Source: an uncultured Bacteroidota bacterium
GTDB lineage: Bacteria; Bacteroidota; Bacteroidia; Flavobacteriales; Flavobacteriaceae
Direction: 5' to 3'
Assembly: GCA_902618245.1 (NCBI GenBank)
Contig: CACMZR010000010.1
Location: forward strand, 1-50,425
DNA: 50,425 nucleotides
This document shows, piece after piece, positions 46,838 to 50,425 of this stretch. Under the pieces are notes generated by a model. That model had not been told where the DNA came from. It ran no database searches and saw only the letters and a list, made by a program, of their open reading frames with translations. The position numbers and the translations under genes are program-made. Numbering within the stretch: the first letter of the stretch is position 1; the number at the start of each line of letters is the position of its first letter.

Positions 46838-47371
46838 TTATATTTTATTAATTTCAATGTTCCAGTCAATATTTTTTGGCAAATCTTTTTCTTTATGAAA
46901 TGACCCCTTCCCAATTTGTGGTTTGGGAACTATCTTATTTGTAATAATTTTATTAAAAGAATTGTAAAATAAATCCTCAATTGTTTTTTTTAATTTCATG
47001 TAGCTTGATAATAAAGTATCTGCTTCCGTAAATACTTGTTTTTTCTGAACTAAAATTGGCCCCGTATCAATCCCTTTGTCCATAAAATGAATTGTAACTC
47101 CTTTAGGTGTCTTTTCTTTAAAACTCCAATAATTAGGGTGAGCCCCTCTATTAAATGGTAAATAAGAAATGTGCAAATTTATAATAGGGTTTTTCAAATT
47201 GTCTATATGATTTTTTGAAATTATATGCCTGTACCCATAAGAAACAATCCAATCAAACTTTTGATAGTTTAAATATTCAAGTTTTTTATTATGAAAGTAT
47301 GTCTCTCCATATTTAGATAAAAATGAGAACATTTTTTTATTTTGCTTTTCACCCAAATAAAGGATATTCAC
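46838..47371 (-). CDS. formyltransferase family protein
   Basis: A 177-residue protein with the catalytic core of formyltetrahydrofolate-dependent formyltransferases. The motif N-L-H-I-S-Y-L-P-F-N-R-G-A-H-P is at about 86-100, with the Asn and His of the usual triad; V-T-I-H-F-M-D-K-G-I-D-T-G-P-I-L near 112-127 supplies the Asp. It lacks the C-terminal domain of methionyl-tRNA formyltransferase and so is a sugar-type enzyme, probably adding N-formyl to an amino sugar. The start is GTG at 47371. It stands between the class III aminotransferase and the small gene; the aminotransferase may supply the amino group it formylates. Confidence 0.88.
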   Translation of the reverse strand: MNILYLGEKQNKKMFSFLSKYGETYFHNKKLEYLNYQKFDWIVSYGYRHIISKNHIDNLKNPIINLHISYLPFNRGAHPNYWSFKEKTPKGVTIHFMDKGIDTGPILVQKKQVFTEADTLLSSYMKLKKTIEDLFYNSFNKIITNKIVPKPQIGKGSFHKEKDLPKNIDWNIEINKI

Positions 47372-47372
47372 T

Positions 47373-48680
47373 TTAATTTAATCTTTGAAAACCATTATGT
47401 GCAATTTTACTATCTAGAAGATTGTCAATATTTAACTCTCCATCAATACATTTTTTTATATTAAAAAAAATTTCATCTAAAACTTCTGAGTAATTGTCTA
47501 TAACTTTATAAGTATGTGCTGTAGATGCATAAAAACTCGTCGTTGCCAAATAACCCTTTTTCAGAAATTCTTGTGTTAAATATGTTTTAAATTTTTGAGC
47601 ATCTTTATTTTCAAAACTAAATGAACTGATGGATGGTAAGCCACTTATCTTAATATTTACCTCATATTTTTTTGAAGAAAATTTCCATTTTTCCTGCATG
47701 TAATTACCTAAGGCAGTGATTATTTCCCAAGACTTTTCTCTTTCCATTATCTCTAAGGTTTTTAGGGCAGCTGTTGGACCTATCCTTTCGGTCCAAAAAG
47801 TGCTGCTTATAAATGTTTTTTGAGCTGCTTCCATAACACTTCTTTTTCCAACAACAGCAGTTATAGCGTATCCATTACCTAGAGCTTTTCCGTACATAGC
47901 TATGTCAGGCTCAACATTAAACTTTTGATGAATACCTCCAAATGTTTCTCTAAATCCTGAGGTACATTCATCAAAAATTAAAACAATCCCTTTTTTTGTA
48001 GCTAATTGTCTGACATCATCCAAAAATCTATCCTTAGGTTCGATATTTCTGACCACTTCCATTTTTATAATACCAATTTTGTGCTCTTCAATTATTTTTT
48101 TCAGGTAATCAATATCATTATAATTGAATGGAAAAACAGTATTTTCAAGACCTTTAGGAACACCTGCAGGATTCAACCCTGATAAAAGATGATTTGAAAG
48201 ATCATTCCCATTATTATGATTTGCAGAAAGATACCAATCATGCCATCCATGATAACCACATATTGCAATTTTATCATTACCCGAAGCTGCCCTAGCAATT
48301 CTTATAGCAACAGAATTTGCCTCTCCACCAGTTCTAGCAAATCTAACCATGTCTGCCCATGGATTAATTTCAATCAATCTCTCAGCTAATAAAACTTCCT
48401 CTGGGCAATTTAATGTGCTCATATTACCTAGTTTTAAAATTTCATTAACTGCGTTATCTACCTCATTATTCCTATACCCAAGAGCATTTGTACCCACACT
48501 CATTGTAGAACAATCAAAATATTTTACCCCATCTAAATCCCAGACTTCACATCCAATAGCCTTATTAAAGTATGACGGCCATAAATCTGGTAAAAACATT
48601 TCAGGTCTTTTAGATAAAAGCATTGTTCCTCCAGGTATTAATTTTTTTGCTTTATTGTATAAGTTCTGTCCTTTAAACAT
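47373..48680 (-). CDS. class III PLP-dependent aminotransferase (HemL-like)
   Basis: A 435-residue class III aminotransferase related to glutamate-1-semialdehyde aminomutase. Features are I-P-G-G-T near residue 15, V-R-F-A-R-T-G-G-E-A-N-S-V-A near 112-125, Y-H-G-W-H-D-W-Y near 143-150, Asp237 in L-I-F-D-E-C-T-S-G-F-R, and the PLP lysine Lys265 in Y-G-K-A-L-G-N-G. It is unlikely to be HemL itself because of its setting with CMP-sugar genes. It probably puts an amino group on a sugar or sugar-acid intermediate for the nonulosonic-acid product. It lies one base before the formyltransferase. Confidence 0.9.
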   Translation of the reverse strand: MFKGQNLYNKAKKLIPGGTMLLSKRPEMFLPDLWPSYFNKAIGCEVWDLDGVKYFDCSTMSVGTNALGYRNNEVDNAVNEILKLGNMSTLNCPEEVLLAERLIEINPWADMVRFARTGGEANSVAIRIARAASGNDKIAICGYHGWHDWYLSANHNNGNDLSNHLLSGLNPAGVPKGLENTVFPFNYNDIDYLKKIIEEHKIGIIKMEVVRNIEPKDRFLDDVRQLATKKGIVLIFDECTSGFRETFGGIHQKFNVEPDIAMYGKALGNGYAITAVVGKRSVMEAAQKTFISSTFWTERIGPTAALKTLEIMEREKSWEIITALGNYMQEKWKFSSKKYEVNIKISGLPSISSFSFENKDAQKFKTYLTQEFLKKGYLATTSFYASTAHTYKVIDNYSEVLDEIFFNIKKCIDGELNIDNLLDSKIAHNGFQRLN

Positions 48681-48694
48681 TTTATCAAAATAAT

Positions 48695-49447
48695 TTATTT
48701 GTACATACTTTCATAGCCTTTTATAGTAAATTGGTAAACCAATTCTTTTAGGCTTTTATTTTCATCTAAAAAACCTATTACATCTTCTAGAATTATGTTA
48801 GGGGCTTGATGACAAAATTCCTTATAGATTTTTCTACAAACAACAAGATCTTCTGGATTATCAACAGTCAATCTAAGATCTTTGCGATTTAATCGCTTTG
48901 GGGCCATAATTTTTTTTACTTTGAATGAGTGAATGTTTTCCCTTATAAATAATGTGCACATTTCCGAACGATGTCTGCTATTACCTTTTTTGTGTGATAG
49001 TTCTAAAGCATTTAATTTGATAAATTCAAATCCACACCCATCAATGATTTCATCATAAAAAGTTGCATCATTATCATCATTACAATGTGCTACCCATGAT
49101 TTTTCTACTGCCTTGTAATATAAAAAGGGAGATTCACTAGTTACTCTAAAAACATCAGTACCTTCTTCCTCCTTACATGCGAGAATAAGCCTAGATAAAA
49201 CATCTATCTCATCTCCAGTTATGTATTTAATTCTTTTCTCTTTTGCTATTTTTTTAAAAATGTCATTTTCCTTACCCTCGCTAATAGCTAAAACAATTGA
49301 ATTAATTGATTTGATTGTCTTCAAACAGTCGATTATATTATCAATTACTCTAATTCCTTTGTCTATATCCAAGTTCTGGATAGGTTTCCCAAACAAACGT
49401 GAACCTTGATTTCTGCATGCTAATACAGCTACTAATTTTCTACTCAT
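48695..49447 (-). CDS. SpsF/NeuA-like cytidylyltransferase
   Basis: A 250-residue nucleotidyltransferase. The N-terminal nucleotide site L-A-C-R-N-Q-G-S-R-L-F-G-K-P is at residues 9-22, the pattern seen in SpsF-like enzymes rather than the P-A-R-G-G-S of NeuA. R-V-T-S-E-S-P-F near 97 corresponds to the R-x-T-x-D-x-P segment, with Ser-Glu-Ser replacing the metal aspartate region. R-L-T-V-D-N-P-E-D-L near 193 is conserved too. It should activate the acid made by the adjoining NeuB-like synthase with CTP. It is separated from the NeuB-like gene by one base. Confidence 0.87.
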   Translation of the reverse strand: MSRKLVAVLACRNQGSRLFGKPIQNLDIDKGIRVIDNIIDCLKTIKSINSIVLAISEGKENDIFKKIAKEKRIKYITGDEIDVLSRLILACKEEEGTDVFRVTSESPFLYYKAVEKSWVAHCNDDNDATFYDEIIDGCGFEFIKLNALELSHKKGNSRHRSEMCTLFIRENIHSFKVKKIMAPKRLNRKDLRLTVDNPEDLVVCRKIYKEFCHQAPNIILEDVIGFLDENKSLKELVYQFTIKGYESMYK

Positions 49448-49448
49448 A

Positions 49449-50425
49449 TTAACTAAAATGATCTTTTAATATGGGTTGATTACATTTTAATTTTTTTTTG
49501 ACAATTTTACCTAAAACCAAATCAAGTTTTTTAATTGATTTAATGTTGGATGTTCTTTTAAGTGTAATATTTTGGAAAGTTAACATTTCACCTGGTGAAA
49601 TGTCTTTTGATGCAACTATGTCTCTTCTAATATTTTCTCTATATTTTTTTTCTGAATCACTCATCTTAAAATCATTGTCTTTGTTAATTATCCCTAAAGC
49701 CTTTTGACCCAAATTCACTTCATTTACGAAACATGAAAACTCATCTGGGTTTAATGCAGATTCAAAATCCTCTAATTCCATTATTCTTCCCAATGTTATA
49801 TGTTTTTCGATTATTTCTGCACCTGCTCCAATAGCAACTAGTGATACAATAGATGATAATTTTTCATCTACAGCATGGTCCGCAAATCCCATCTCGAAAT
49901 TTAATTGCAATTTTAAAGCCATTTCCTTAATAGCTTCTATTCTACAGATTTGATTGTCCAGAATTTCTGTGGGATATCCTTGAAAGCCACACATTAAAAC
50001 TAAAGCCTTTGATTTAAGAATTTTCAAAGCTTTTTCAATTTCCATCCAATAAGCACCACCTACACCCAATATGACTTTTTTGATTGAAGATTTTGCAATT
50101 GATTCTAATAAGCTAATATTTGTGATATCGGTCCCATGAACTTTAATAGTATTTAATCCTACTTTTTCAGCAGTATAAAGACTCTTAGCTCCAAATACAT
50201 CTACAATAAAATCTAATCCAAGTGAAATTGCATAATCATTTAATTGTTTCCATTTCCCTTCCTCCATTTCTAAGTTTTTGAAAAGATTATAATATTTATA
50301 ATCTTTAGTCGCAAGTTCATCAGCGTAAACAAGTTGAAATTTCACTGCATTTGAACTTGATTTGGATGCTGCTTTTATTAATAATTTTGATTGGTTAAAT
50401 TTTCCTTCAAAACCTTGAGCAACCT
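49449..50425 (-). CDS. NeuB-family sialic acid synthase-like protein (5' end outside window)
   Basis: The frame is open from the stop at 49449 to the right edge, so the gene start lies beyond the window; the GTG at 50345 is internal. The visible N-terminal part reads A-Q-G-F-E-G-K-F-N-Q-S-K, a variant of the NeuB I-G-x-N-H-x-G motif, then N-A-V-K-F-Q-L-V-Y-A-D-E-L-A-T. Further on are C-G-F-Q-G-Y-P-T and G-F-A-D-H-A, then E-I-I-E-K-H-I-T-L-G, all typical of NeuB/SpsE. The last 60 residues are a SAF-type domain. It is a second synthase besides PseI, and next to its own cytidylyltransferase. It probably makes a different ulosonic acid; the aldose acceptor is unknown. Confidence 0.9.
   Translation of the reverse strand, partial: VAQGFEGKFNQSKLLIKAASKSSSNAVKFQLVYADELATKDYKYYNLFKNLEMEEGKWKQLNDYAISLGLDFIVDVFGAKSLYTAEKVGLNTIKVHGTDITNISLLESIAKSSIKKVILGVGGAYWMEIEKALKILKSKALVLMCGFQGYPTEILDNQICRIEAIKEMALKLQLNFEMGFADHAVDEKLSSIVSLVAIGAGAEIIEKHITLGRIMELEDFESALNPDEFSCFVNEVNLGQKALGIINKDNDFKMSDSEKKYRENIRRDIVASKDISPGEMLTFQNITLKRTSNIKSIKKLDLVLGKIVKKKLKCNQPILKDHFS

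Noticed and set aside
50345-50345. GTG at 50345 as the start of the NeuB-like gene
   Set aside because: The frame stays open to the window edge and the upstream residues match NeuB sequence (A-Q-G-F-E-G ... N-A-V-K-F-Q), so the true start lies outside.
15624-50425. The polysaccharide locus as an integrated mobile element or prophage
   Set aside because: No integrase, transposase, attachment repeats or phage genes are visible; base composition looks more AT-rich than the core, but I could not compute it.

Overview
The window is a 50.4 kb chromosomal piece from a bacterium of the phylum Bacteroidota, most likely a compact, AT-rich flavobacterium and possibly marine. The evidence is the translation gene order rplM-rpsI-rpsB-tsf, a TonB-dependent receptor under a TPP riboswitch, DUF3127 and DUF4301 proteins, a long L21 tail, near absence of Shine-Dalgarno sequences, and promoters of the Bacteroidota type (TAnnTTTG at -7 with a TTTG-like -33 box 19 to 22 nt upstream). 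Genes are tightly packed with many start/stop overlaps. No stretch over 300 bases lacks a gene, and I saw no tRNA, rRNA, CRISPR array or insertion sequence.

Positions 1-15.6 kb are a core region: ribosomal proteins and EF-Ts; Tag glycosylase, a DUF3127 protein and a sensor kinase; greA-HIT; a Rieske-like lipoprotein and an outer-membrane protein; then a thiamine salvage block (phosphopantetheinyl transferase, thiamine-binding YkoF/MTH1187-like protein, PnuC-type transporter, NadR-like P-loop kinase, DUF4301, TPP riboswitch, TonB receptor); ahcY; L27 and L21; and a DoxX protein.

Positions 15.6-50.4 kb are one long minus-strand surface-polysaccharide locus that runs off the right edge. Read in the direction of transcription (right to left) it contains these blocks. 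(a) A nonulosonic-acid block: NeuB-like synthase (cut by the window edge), SpsF-like cytidylyltransferase, class III aminotransferase, formyltransferase, a 62-residue small protein, PseI and an AsnB-like amidotransferase. (b) A GT-B-like unknown, a Wzx flippase, an acyltransferase, a methyltransferase and two unrecognised tandem proteins. (c) A Kdo-like block: KdsA, an orphan KpsF-type CBS pair, an HpcH/HpaI aldolase, two SDRs, a KdsB-like cytidylyltransferase, a GSCFA protein, a GT-B-like protein, a 2OG-Fe(II) oxygenase and a GT2. (d) An epimerase, a GT4, a methyltransferase, a polyprenyl-phosphate type GT2 and a GT-C-like membrane protein. (e) The UDP-L-FucNAc pathway fnlA-fnlB-fnlC with a WbuB-like transferase. 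(f) The dTDP-L-rhamnose pathway rfbA-rfbC-rfbD-rfbB.

Together the locus should supply L-rhamnose, L-FucNAc and two or three CMP-activated ulosonic acids, assemble them on a lipid carrier and flip the product with Wzx. The initiating sugar-phosphate transferase, a clear Wzy polymerase and the export genes were not seen and may lie beyond the right edge.

The least explained parts are the Kdo-like cassette with a CBS pair separated from its isomerase domain, the tandem unknown proteins at 37.4-39.0 kb, the small protein between formyltransferase and pseI, and the possible role of DUF4301 and the P-loop kinase in thiamine salvage.
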